Source: an uncultured Lachnospiraceae bacterium (GTDB lineage Bacteria; Bacillota; Clostridia; Lachnospirales; Lachnospiraceae). From it: 11,908 nt of DNA. Shown in pieces: positions 6,274 through 11,908 of the stretch. The stretch spans positions 1-11,908 of the forward strand of contig CACZQX010000338.1 of the NCBI GenBank assembly GCA_902783445.1, written 5' to 3'. The notes under the pieces were generated by a model that saw only the letters and a list, made by a program, of their open reading frames with translations, did no database searches and had not been told where the DNA came from. Positions within the stretch are counted from its first letter, which is position 1, and every line of letters begins with the position of its first letter. A program made the translations under genes and the position numbers.

Positions 6274-7070
6274 TTCAAATATTTTGCTCTTAATTTTTCA
6301 ACGGTTTCGGCAGTTACGCCGAGGCCGTTTTTTATGAAGTTTTGGAAATTGCCATGAGTTTCGCTGACTTTTTTGTACATCGCTTGGATGTATTCCGGTC
6401 TTGCACCGAAAAACGTACGGATTGATTCATCATCACCCGTAAAGAATTTTTTGGCGCGCAACATAGCAACCAATTCGTCGATTTCTTCTTTTAAATTGAC
6501 ATTGGTTTCCAAATAATTGTCTATAATATCGTCACGATTAACCCCTAAGATTTCGAGAGTAAATACCGTTGCAAGGCCGGCTCTGTCTTTTCCGGCGGTG
6601 CAGTGCCAAAGTACTTTATTTGTATTATCATCGGCCAAAAGATTTATGAATTTGTGATACTGACTGAGACAATAGTCGTTGCTTACAAGGTTTTCGTACA
6701 AATCAACCATATAATTTATGGCTGTTTCTTTATCGGCAGACATTCTTGAAATAAGCATTTCGCTTGCGTGAGCATCGCTTTCTTCGTCTCTTGTGATTCC
6801 CGAAAGTTCATCCGTTACCGCCGGCAAAGAAACGTGATGGACGCTTTCGATTTCGGGATCCGGTCTTTGCTTTTGCTCCATCGGAGAACGCAAGTCGATT
6901 ATATGGGATAAATTAAGACCCATGATACCTTCGATATCTTTTTCGGATGCAAAAAATAAATGACCGCTTCTGTATAAACTGTCACTTCTTATGCTTTTTC
7001 CGTCGGCACCTACAAGGCCACCCAACTCTCTGGTGTTATTCAACTTTTCGAACTGTAATTTCTTTCCCAT
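6270..7070 (-). CDS. Protein tyrosine / dual-specificity phosphatase (Y_phosphatase3-like)
   Basis: The 266-residue protein carries the P-loop WHCTAGKDRAG (155-165) with nucleophile C157 and phosphate-binding R163. The form HCTAGKDR is typical of bacterial LipA/MptpB-like tyrosine and phosphoinositide phosphatases (Pfam Y_phosphatase3). The N-terminal NNTRELGG (11-18) and IIDLRSPMEQ (57-66) are also characteristic; D59 and R61 belong to the conserved DLR motif. No signal peptide or membrane segment is visible, so it is probably cytoplasmic; substrates may be phosphotyrosine, phosphoinositides, or other phosphoesters. GGAGG precedes the ATG. It is a single-gene unit, convergent with iscU and divergent from the thiolase operon, so its neighbours do not reveal its job. 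Confidence 0.88.
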   Translation of the reverse strand: MGKKLQFEKLNNTRELGGLVGADGKSIRSDSLYRSGHLFFASEKDIEGIMGLNLSHIIDLRSPMEQKQRPDPEIESVHHVSLPAVTDELSGITRDEESDAHASEMLISRMSADKETAINYMVDLYENLVSNDYCLSQYHKFINLLADDNTNKVLWHCTAGKDRAGLATVFTLEILGVNRDDIIDNYLETNVNLKEEIDELVAMLRAKKFFTGDDESIRTFFGARPEYIQAMYKKVSETHGNFQNFIKNGLGVTAETVEKLRAKYLN

Positions 7071-7108
7071 GATAATCCTCCGAAAGTCTGCGCATTTTTG
7101 ATTAATAA

Positions 7109-7137
7109 ATTATAACAGATATTTTTTGTTTGCAAAA
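7109..7137 (-). promoter_or_regulatory. Promoter of the tyrosine phosphatase gene
   Basis: A perfect TATAAT lies on the minus strand at 7114-7109. The -35 region at 15-17 nt contains TTGCAA or TTTTGC (7130-7137), a partial match. Transcription would start near 7102, about 30 nt before the ATG at 7070. Confidence 0.55.
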
Positions 7138-7225
7138 GAACTATATTTTGGGAAAATACATTGACATATTCCGCAATTTATGCTTGATGGGACTAAATCT
7201 TTCGGTATTTTTCAAAGGAAATAAT

Positions 7226-7279
7226 CAACATATTTGGTAAAAGCGTTGGAAATATGTTGGACATTTTTGAAAAAATGTC
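7226..7279. repeat. Two adjacent inverted repeats upstream of the thiolase operon
   Basis: CAACATATTT (7226-7235) and AAATATGTTG (7250-7259) form a perfect 10-bp inverted repeat with a 14-nt loop. It directly abuts a second repeat, GACATTTT/AAAATGTC (7260-7279), which is followed by TATTTTTTT. On the plus strand the second hairpin plus U-tract has the form of a terminator. There is no plus-strand gene just before it, so it may be an attenuator or a protein-binding site. A perfect TTGACA at 7161-7166 upstream has only a poor -10 (TTGATG, 7184-7189). Otherwise the 347-bp gap 7071-7417 holds the two gene promoters and no small gene. Confidence 0.6.
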
Positions 7280-7330
7280 TATTTTTTTGTGCAGGTGTTA
7301 CAAAAAATGCTGGTAAACGAAATATTCAGT

Positions 7331-7339
7331 TGCTATAAT
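7331..7339 (+). promoter_or_regulatory. Extended -10 promoter of the thiolase operon
   Basis: TGCTATAAT (7331-7339) is a perfect extended -10 element. No convincing -35 lies 16-18 nt upstream, which is acceptable for an extended -10 promoter. Transcription would start near 7346, giving a leader of about 70 nt that ends in GGACGGAG before the ATG at 7418. Confidence 0.65.
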
Positions 7340-7417
7340 GAGGTTACGACTAAAAATATGGCCTTTAATCACAATGATATAGGAAGAGGTCAGAAAATAG
7401 AAAGGACGGAGAATTAA

Positions 7418-8734
7418 ATGAGTCAGACAAAATCACACAAGTATAACAGAAGTGTTTCCATTATCGGCGTTGGCTGCACACCATTTATGTACACAGTTGA
7501 TAATCCTGAAACAAACGGACTTACAGAACACGAACTGTTAGGATACGCTGCATTATCTGCTATGGAAGATGCAGGTATCAAAGCTTCGGATGTTGATTAT
7601 TACTTCCACGGACAGGCAAGCCCACTTGCAGGTTCTAACCAGTTAACACCAAACATTCATTGCGGTAACTGGTTTGGTATGAAAGGAAAAGGTTCTATCC
7701 ACCATTCGGAAGCTTGCTGTACAGGTTATCTCGCACTTGACCTTGCAGCAAACTACATTGCTTCCGGTAAATACGACTGCATCATGACAGGTGCCGTTGA
7801 ATTCGGTGACAGCAACCCATATCCAAATGATAGTGTTGATACTGCAAAACACCCATTCAAGAGAGAAAAAGTTACAATGGAGAAGTTCCTCTTCACAACA
7901 AAATGGTTATATGACCGTGTTTACGCACGTTCACTTATGGCACCGATGGAACTTATCTATGACGATCCTGCTGAGGTTTACGTTAGAGAAAACGGCATCA
8001 CACCTGAGCAGATGGATGATACATTGAACTGGATGTGCATCAACAACAGACGTAATGCATCTGTTAACCCACTTGCAATCGAGCGTCACACATTTGCTGA
8101 AATCGCAAAAGAAAAAGGTTTTGAAAGTGATATCGATTACCTTCGTTCACCTTTCAACCCTAAAATGGGTGCATACCTTCGTGCAAACTGCCTCGAGCTT
8201 AAATGCGACGGTGCTGCTGCTGTTATCGTATGCGCAACAGAAAAAATTCCTGAAATTTGCAAAAACTTAAAACATAAACCAATCGAAATCCTTGGCGTTG
8301 GTGCATCATCATACAATGCAATCAACCCTCATTTCGAAATCGAAGCTACAAAGAACGCTTGCGCTGAAGTTTATGCTTCAACAGGTGTTAAACCTGAAGA
8401 ACTTGACATCTTCTACGCAAACGACTTCATCATTACATCACACCTTATTTCAGCTGAAATCGCAGGATATCTTCCAAAGGGTGAAGGCTGGAAATACATC
8501 TGTGAAGGACGTACAGCTTACGATGGAGATAAGCCGATCAATACAAACGGTGGTCGTACATCATTCGGTCATGCTCATGCTGCTTCGGGTCTTGCAGACG
8601 TTTATGAATGCTGCAAACAGATGCGTGGCGAATGTGGCGAACGTCAGGTTAAGAAGCTTCCTAAGACAGCTATGTTAAGAGGTTACGGCGGTGCTCAGAA
8701 CGTAGCAGCTGTGCTTCTCAGAACAATTGATTAA
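7418..8734 (+). CDS. Thiolase-like protein, SCP2/lipid-transfer (Ltp) type
   Basis: The 438-residue protein has the thiolase fold of the SCP2/Ltp group. The N-terminal strand SIIGVGCTPF leads to HHSEACCTGYLALDLA (95-110), which places the likely acyl-accepting cysteine at C100 (C-x-T-G). Near the C-terminus NTNGGRTSFGHAHAASG (375-391) supplies the GH histidine H385. By eye, the HDCF-type motif of SCP2 thiolases is replaced by ANDFI (334-338), with N335 in place of histidine. The classical second thiolase cysteine (CxG) is replaced by GYGGAQ (422-427). It may therefore not be a normal thiolase; DUF35-paired relatives include archaeal acetoacetyl-CoA thiolase and the actinobacterial Ltp retro-aldolases. 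It heads an operon with DUF35, ACP and a phosphate acyltransferase. Two-fold codons often end in C (AAC, TTC, TAC), suggesting high expression. Confidence 0.85.
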   Translation: MSQTKSHKYNRSVSIIGVGCTPFMYTVDNPETNGLTEHELLGYAALSAMEDAGIKASDVDYYFHGQASPLAGSNQLTPNIHCGNWFGMKGKGSIHHSEACCTGYLALDLAANYIASGKYDCIMTGAVEFGDSNPYPNDSVDTAKHPFKREKVTMEKFLFTTKWLYDRVYARSLMAPMELIYDDPAEVYVRENGITPEQMDDTLNWMCINNRRNASVNPLAIERHTFAEIAKEKGFESDIDYLRSPFNPKMGAYLRANCLELKCDGAAAVIVCATEKIPEICKNLKHKPIEILGVGASSYNAINPHFEIEATKNACAEVYASTGVKPEELDIFYANDFIITSHLISAEIAGYLPKGEGWKYICEGRTAYDGDKPINTNGGRTSFGHAHAASGLADVYECCKQMRGECGERQVKKLPKTAMLRGYGGAQNVAAVLLRTID

Positions 8735-8748
8735 TAGGAGGGACTAAA

Positions 8749-9180
8749 ATGAGCGAAGTAAAATTAGAGAAATTAGTACAGCCTTTCTATGAGGCTCTTG
8801 AACAAGGAAAAATGATGGGAAGAAAATGCCCTGAATGCGGAGCTGTTGAATTCCCACCTGTATATGCTTGCAATACATGCGGATGCTTACATACCGAATG
8901 GTATGAAATCAGCGGAAAAGCTAAAATGCATTCAATCGTACTTCCGGGTGCGCTTTCATCAAAACCTGAATACAAGGCTATGGGCAAATATGCTTACGGT
9001 GAAATCGAACTTGAAGAAGGCACAAAATTCAACGGAGTTGTAATCGGTATCACAAAGAAAAACAGAGATGAGCTTGCAGCACAGCTTCCGATTGACGTAC
9101 ATGCTAAAATCATCGACAAGAATGACGAATTCGGTCTTAAGACTGTAGTATTCGAGCTTGACGAAAAGTACACAAAATAA
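8749..9180 (+). CDS. DUF35 zinc-ribbon / OB-fold acyl-CoA-associated protein
   Basis: This 143-residue protein has the two-part DUF35 layout. An N-terminal helix (LEKLVQPFYEALEQGKMMG) precedes a zinc ribbon with C27-x2-C30 and C41-x2-C44 (KCPECG, CNTCGC), and an OB-fold follows from about residue 50 to the end. DUF35 proteins form complexes with thiolase-like partners; in archaeal acetoacetyl-CoA thiolase/HMG-CoA synthase the DUF35 subunit bridges the two enzymes and holds the CoA pantetheine, and in Ltp aldolases it completes the active site. Position 14 bp after the thiolase-like gene, with the ribosome binding site AGGAGG in that gap, strongly supports such a complex here. Whether it binds CoA or the pantetheine arm of the neighbouring ACP is open. 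Confidence 0.9.
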   Translation: MSEVKLEKLVQPFYEALEQGKMMGRKCPECGAVEFPPVYACNTCGCLHTEWYEISGKAKMHSIVLPGALSSKPEYKAMGKYAYGEIELEEGTKFNGVVIGITKKNRDELAAQLPIDVHAKIIDKNDEFGLKTVVFELDEKYTK

Positions 9181-9183
9181 TTG

Positions 9184-9204
9184 ATATATTATACATTAAT
9201 ATAT
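9184..9204 (+). other. AU-rich intercistronic hairpin before the ACP gene
   Basis: ATATATTA (9184-9191) and TAATATAT (9197-9204) form a perfect 8-bp hairpin with a 5-nt loop. It sits in the 52-bp gap between the DUF35 and ACP genes, the largest gap in this operon. No U-tract follows. It may mark an mRNA processing or stability site that lets the ACP be made in higher amount, but this is a guess. Confidence 0.4.
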
Positions 9205-9232
9205 AGTAAATCAAAGAAAAAGGAGTTTTAAA

Positions 9233-9472
9233 ATGGACAGAGCAGAATTAGAAGCAAAAGTTATCGAATTAGTAGCAACATCTTTCAAAAAAGACGCTGC
9301 ATCACTTTCAATGGCTACATCTTTCAAAGATGACCTTGGCGGAGCATCAGTACAGATGGTTGCACTTGTTGCAGAAGTAGAAAACGAATTAGACGCAGCT
9401 ATCATGCTTGCAGATGCAAGTGCTTGCGCTACAATCGGCGATTTCGTTGACCTTGTAGAAGAGGAAATGTAA
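9233..9472 (+). CDS. Dedicated acyl carrier protein
   Basis: The 79-residue protein has the size and helix pattern of an acyl carrier protein: an N-terminal helix (MDRAELEAKVIELVATSF), a loop with FKDDLGGAS, helix II (VQMVALVAEVENELD) and the final helix (TIGDFVDLVEEEM). The expected phosphopantetheine serine is S39. The usual DSL context is changed to A-S-V, and the typical helix II acidic pattern is reduced, so it has diverged from fatty-acid-synthesis ACPs; whether a holo-ACP synthase modifies it needs checking. Its place between a thiolase/DUF35 pair and a phosphate acyltransferase suggests it carries the acyl group of that pathway. AAAGGAG precedes the ATG. The Pta gene follows 12 bp later. 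It is Ala-rich with one cysteine, C65. Confidence 0.85.
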   Translation: MDRAELEAKVIELVATSFKKDAASLSMATSFKDDLGGASVQMVALVAEVENELDAAIMLADASACATIGDFVDLVEEEM

Positions 9473-9484
9473 GGAGATTAAGTA

Positions 9485-10492
9485 ATGAGCGTATTAGATA
9501 AAATCTATGAAAAAGCCAAACTTGATATCCAGAGAGTTGCTTTTCCTGAAGCAATGAACGAAAAAATGATGCAGGCTGCTTACGAAACAGCTAAAGAAGG
9601 TTATGTAAAATCTATCTTGGTTGGTAACGCAGAAGAAATCAAAAAAACTGCAACAGAAAGAGGATATGAGTTAGACGTTTTCACAATCGTTGATATCAAC
9701 GATGAAAAATACAGAGATGAACTTATTGCAAAATATATCGCATTACCGGATACAAAGCTTAAAGAAAAACCGCTTATCCGTCGTATGCAGGATCCACTTT
9801 ATTTTGCAATGGTTATGGAAGCTGTTGATGATGCTGACGTTACATTTGCGGGTATCGACAACACAACAGGTGATGTTTTACTTGCAGGTCAGTACATTAT
9901 CGGTCTTCAGCCGGGTCTTGCTACTGTTTCAAGTACAGGACTTTGCGAATTCCCTAACTGGGAAGGTTCTGAAGGACCACTTCTTGCAATCGGTGACAGT
10001 GCCGTTTGCACAAACCCAAATCCGGAACAGCTTGCCAGCATTGCTATCGCAGCATGCGATACATATTCAGACCTTCTTGGTTGGGAGCCAAGATGTGCAA
10101 TGATCAGCTACTCAACACTTGGTAGTGGTCAGGGTGAATTGATTGATAAAGTTAAAGAAGCTTTAAGAATCGCAAACGTGATGCGTCCTGATCTCGCAAT
10201 CGATGGTGAATTCCAGCTTGATGCTGCTATCAAACCTGAAGTTGCCGCTAAGAAAGTTAAGAGAGAAAGCAAAGTTGCAGGTAAAGCAAACATTCTTATT
10301 TGGCCTGACTTAAACGTTGGTAACACAGGCGTTAAGCTTATCCAGACATTTGGTGGCGCTGATGCTTACGGACCAATGCTTCAGGGCTTCAACAAAATTG
10401 TTTGTGACTGCTCAAGAGGGGCACCTGTTTCAGAAATCAAAGGAAACGTTGTTATCTCAGCCGTTAGAGCTGCAGGTATGAAGAAAAAATAA
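9485..10492 (+). CDS. pta: Phosphate acyltransferase (Pta/Ptb family)
   Basis: The 335-residue enzyme belongs to the phosphate acetyl/butyryltransferase family, which exchanges an acyl group between a thioester (normally CoA) and phosphate. Landmarks are the N-terminal RVAFPEAMNEKMMQAA (17-32), MISYSTLGS (206-214), DGEFQLDAAI (240-249), VAGKANILIWPDLNVGN (264-280), GPMLQG (296-301) and SRG (310-312), the latter in the active-site Ser-Arg region of Methanosarcina Pta. Length is nearer to Pta (about 330) than to clostridial Ptb (about 300), but the nearby butyrate kinase suggests a longer or branched acyl substrate. It lies 12 bp after the ACP gene, with AAGGAGAT as ribosome binding site, so acyl-ACP as thioester donor is a possibility to test. 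The final Lys codons double as the T-tract of the opposite-strand terminator. Confidence 0.88.
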   Translation: MSVLDKIYEKAKLDIQRVAFPEAMNEKMMQAAYETAKEGYVKSILVGNAEEIKKTATERGYELDVFTIVDINDEKYRDELIAKYIALPDTKLKEKPLIRRMQDPLYFAMVMEAVDDADVTFAGIDNTTGDVLLAGQYIIGLQPGLATVSSTGLCEFPNWEGSEGPLLAIGDSAVCTNPNPEQLASIAIAACDTYSDLLGWEPRCAMISYSTLGSGQGELIDKVKEALRIANVMRPDLAIDGEFQLDAAIKPEVAAKKVKRESKVAGKANILIWPDLNVGNTGVKLIQTFGGADAYGPMLQGFNKIVCDCSRGAPVSEIKGNVVISAVRAAGMKKK

Positions 10493-10510
10493 AGACTGCC
10501 TTGGCAGTCT
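10482..10510 (-). terminator. Rho-independent terminator of the tetR gene (minus strand)
   Basis: The stem AGACTGC-CAAG-GCAGTCT (10510-10493) is followed on the minus strand by TTATTTTTTCT. The T-tract is the complement of the last codons and stop of pta, so the two genes share this DNA. It lies about 40 nt beyond the tetR stop. Confidence 0.8.
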
Positions 10511-10525
10511 CTTGCAGAAAGGAGC

Positions 10526-10561
10526 GAATGCCGAGGCATAAGCTTCGGCGTTCATCTTTTT
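10526..10561 (+). terminator. Rho-independent terminator of the thiolase-pta operon (plus strand)
   Basis: Bases 10526-10553 fold into a 12-pair stem with an ATAA loop (two G-U pairs), followed by TTTTT at 10557-10561. The 3' arm of the stem includes the end of the opposite-strand tetR stop codon (10552-10554). It closes the thiolase-DUF35-ACP-pta transcript and separates it from the downstream kinase gene. Confidence 0.82.
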
Positions 10562-11145
10562 CTGTAATATTTGCTGAAATCATAATCGGGATACATTCTG
10601 TGAAGTACTTCCGTAAACATTGTAAAATACATGCCGCAGGCAAAATCTTCGGCACTGACGCCATGGTCGTTTTTAAGCCAAAGATTAAGTATTTCCATAT
10701 GTCCGCCTATTATGAAATTCGTGTGTAATTCCGTATCGTAAGGGAAAAGTTCCACGGCTTTGTTTTTAGGGAAGAATGCTTCTTTTAGCATACGCTTGCA
10801 TCCCACCTGGAAAACGGGATCGCCGTAAGGTCCCCAAAGTACATTGGAAATTTCGCGGTTTTCGTGCATATAACTAAAACTGTTATAAAGAAGCGGATGA
10901 GGTGTTTCGCAATATTTGGGATCGATTTTGTAATCCCAAAAACTGGCTGAAATCTTCTTAAGCTCGGCAAAGTATTCATCCTCGATTTCCTGTAACACGG
11001 AATAAACCGAATCAAAATAAAGGTAGAAAGTGCTTCTTCCGATATGAAGCGCATCGGTGATGTCTTTTACTTTTACCTTTGTTATATGGTTGTTTTTTAA
11101 CATTTTTATAAGCTGATTTTTGATTTCATCTTTAGTGTTTTTCAT
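10552..11145 (-). CDS. TetR-family transcriptional regulator
   Basis: The 197-residue product has the TetR helix-turn-helix at the N-terminus: LKNNHITKVKVKDITDALHIGRSTFYLYFDSVYSVL (about residues 16-51), including the hallmark ST-FYLYF. The remaining helical domain, from about residue 52, is the effector-binding and dimerisation part and is variable, so the ligand cannot be predicted; acyl-CoA-type ligands would suit the context (inference). AAAGGA precedes the ATG. The gene is divergent from the butyrate kinase and convergent with the thiolase operon, so it most likely controls the kinase gene and possibly the thiolase promoter at 7331. It uses many T-ending codons, unlike the C-ending bias of the enzyme genes around it. 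Confidence 0.9.
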   Translation of the reverse strand: MKNTKDEIKNQLIKMLKNNHITKVKVKDITDALHIGRSTFYLYFDSVYSVLQEIEDEYFAELKKISASFWDYKIDPKYCETPHPLLYNSFSYMHENREISNVLWGPYGDPVFQVGCKRMLKEAFFPKNKAVELFPYDTELHTNFIIGGHMEILNLWLKNDHGVSAEDFACGMYFTMFTEVLHRMYPDYDFSKYYRKR

Positions 11146-11164
11146 GATAAATCCTTTGATATGA

Positions 11165-11217
11165 TTTTAAATATTGTGCATTTGCATACTTTAAAAACCA
11201 ATTTCGTTAAAATTATA
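11165..11217 (-). promoter_or_regulatory. tetR promoter with a candidate operator in the divergent tetR-buk region
   Basis: A perfect TATAAT lies on the minus strand at 11217-11212, with only a T-rich -35 region. Transcription would start near 11205. Just downstream, arms TTTTAAA (11165-11171) and TTTAAAA (11190-11196) flank a centre containing TGCATTTGCA, an imperfect palindrome where an autoregulating TetR could bind. The operator is tentative. I see no convincing plus-strand promoter for the kinase gene, although one must lie between about 11180 and 11260. Confidence 0.4.
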
Positions 11218-11278
11218 TCACAGTATTTATTTTCAAAAAAGTGAAACAAAAATATTTTAAATACAAGGAGATTTTAAA

Positions 11279-11908
11279 ATGGCAGATTACAAGATTTTTG
11301 CAATTAACCCGGGCTCAACTTCTACAAAGATTGCCCTCATCCAAAACGAAGAAGTTCTTTTCTCAAAGAACGTTGCTCACGAAGCATCTAAATTAGATGA
11401 GTTCGACGGTATCTCAGCTCAGCTTCCATACCGTAAAGAAACAATCATCAACCTTCTTAAAGAAAACAACATTTCTTTAGAGGGTATCAGTGCTTGTGTT
11501 GGACGTGGCGGCGGACTTTTCGCTATGGAAGGCGGCACATACGAAGTTGACGATCTTATTTTCGAACATGCTAAAAACGGTGAAAACGGAGTACAGCATC
11601 CTGCACAGTTAGGACCTCAGCTTGCAAGAGAATTTGCTGCTGAATACAACTGCCCTGCATTTGTTGTTAACCCACCTGATGTTGATGAATACTGGGATCT
11701 TGCTCGTATGACAGGTATCAAAGGTGTTTACAGAACAGGACATTTACATTCATTAAATCTTAAAGAAACAGCTATTCGTCATGCTCACTCACATGGTGAA
11801 AAATACGAAGAGAAAAACTACATTGTTTGCCACATCGGTGGTGGTATCTCAATCTCAGCTCACAGACAGGGTCGTATGGTTGACGGTTTTGATATCGTTG
11901 GCGGTGAA
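11279..11908 (+). CDS. buk: Butyrate kinase (5' part, cut by window edge)
   Basis: The frame from ATG 11279 stays open for 210 codons to the window end; the family is about 355 residues, so roughly 60% is visible. The N-terminal FAINPGSTSTKIALI (7-21) is the ASKHA phosphate-binding loop in its butyrate-kinase form; acetate kinases have NAGSSS instead. Further conserved segments are GRGGGLFAMEGG, HPAQLGPQLA, the FVVNPPDVDEYWDLARMTGI region and HIGGGIS. The enzyme makes butyrate (or a related branched acid) and ATP from acyl-phosphate and ADP. AAGGAG sits 8 nt before the ATG. It probably acts after the phosphate acyltransferase encoded upstream, but is transcribed separately, divergently from tetR. 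Codon bias toward AAC, TTC and ATC indicates strong expression. Confidence 0.93.
   Translation, partial: MADYKIFAINPGSTSTKIALIQNEEVLFSKNVAHEASKLDEFDGISAQLPYRKETIINLLKENNISLEGISACVGRGGGLFAMEGGTYEVDDLIFEHAKNGENGVQHPAQLGPQLAREFAAEYNCPAFVVNPPDVDEYWDLARMTGIKGVYRTGHLHSLNLKETAIRHAHSHGEKYEEKNYIVCHIGGGISISAHRQGRMVDGFDIVGGE

Noticed and set aside
10501..10728. A 75-codon plus-strand frame over the tetR 3' end
   Set aside because: It is antisense to a clear TetR gene, crosses the operon terminator and has no homology that I recognise.
11279..11908. Acetate kinase as the identity of the right-edge gene
   Set aside because: The N-terminal loop is NPGSTSTK, the butyrate-kinase form, not the NAGSSS of acetate kinases, and the following segments fit butyrate kinase.

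Overview
The window looks like chromosomal DNA of a low-GC, anaerobic, fermentative Clostridia member, possibly Lachnospiraceae-like. The signs are AT-rich intergenic DNA, strong AGGAGG-type ribosome binding sites, Rho-independent terminators with U-tracts, an Rrf2/cysK/iscS/iscU locus without hscAB, and a butyrate kinase. The genus is an inference; no rRNA or tRNA is present to fix it.

Left part (1-1204, minus strand): the 5' part of a LysR-type regulator gene runs off the left edge. It is preceded by a well-formed cobalamin riboswitch aptamer, an unusual pairing. Upstream of that is an Rrf2-family, IscR-like regulator with three cysteines.

Sulfur and Fe-S part (1205-6273, plus strand): a PatB/MalY-type C-S lyase and a cysteine synthase (cysK) form one operon ending in a clear terminator. 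A cysteine desulfurase (iscS) and an Fe-S scaffold (iscU) form a second operon. The two promoters share a near-identical block of about 26 bp (19 matches), a good candidate operator for the neighbouring Rrf2 protein. Between the operons lies a roughly 690-bp non-coding element made of nested inverted repeats with 33-bp termini.

Middle (6270-7417): a protein tyrosine phosphatase lies on the minus strand, its stop codon overlapping that of iscU tail to tail. A regulatory intergenic region with two adjacent hairpins follows.

Right part (7418-11908): a tight, highly expressed-looking operon encodes a thiolase-like (SCP2/Ltp-type) protein, a DUF35 zinc-ribbon/OB-fold partner, a dedicated acyl carrier protein and a phosphate acyltransferase. 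It ends at interleaved convergent terminators. A TetR-type regulator on the opposite strand follows, and divergently from it starts a butyrate kinase gene cut by the right edge. The set suggests a pathway in which an acyl chain, possibly carried on ACP, is cleaved or condensed by the thiolase/DUF35 pair, converted to acyl-phosphate, and used to make ATP. This ACP-linked thiolase-to-kinase cassette is the best candidate here for an undescribed system.
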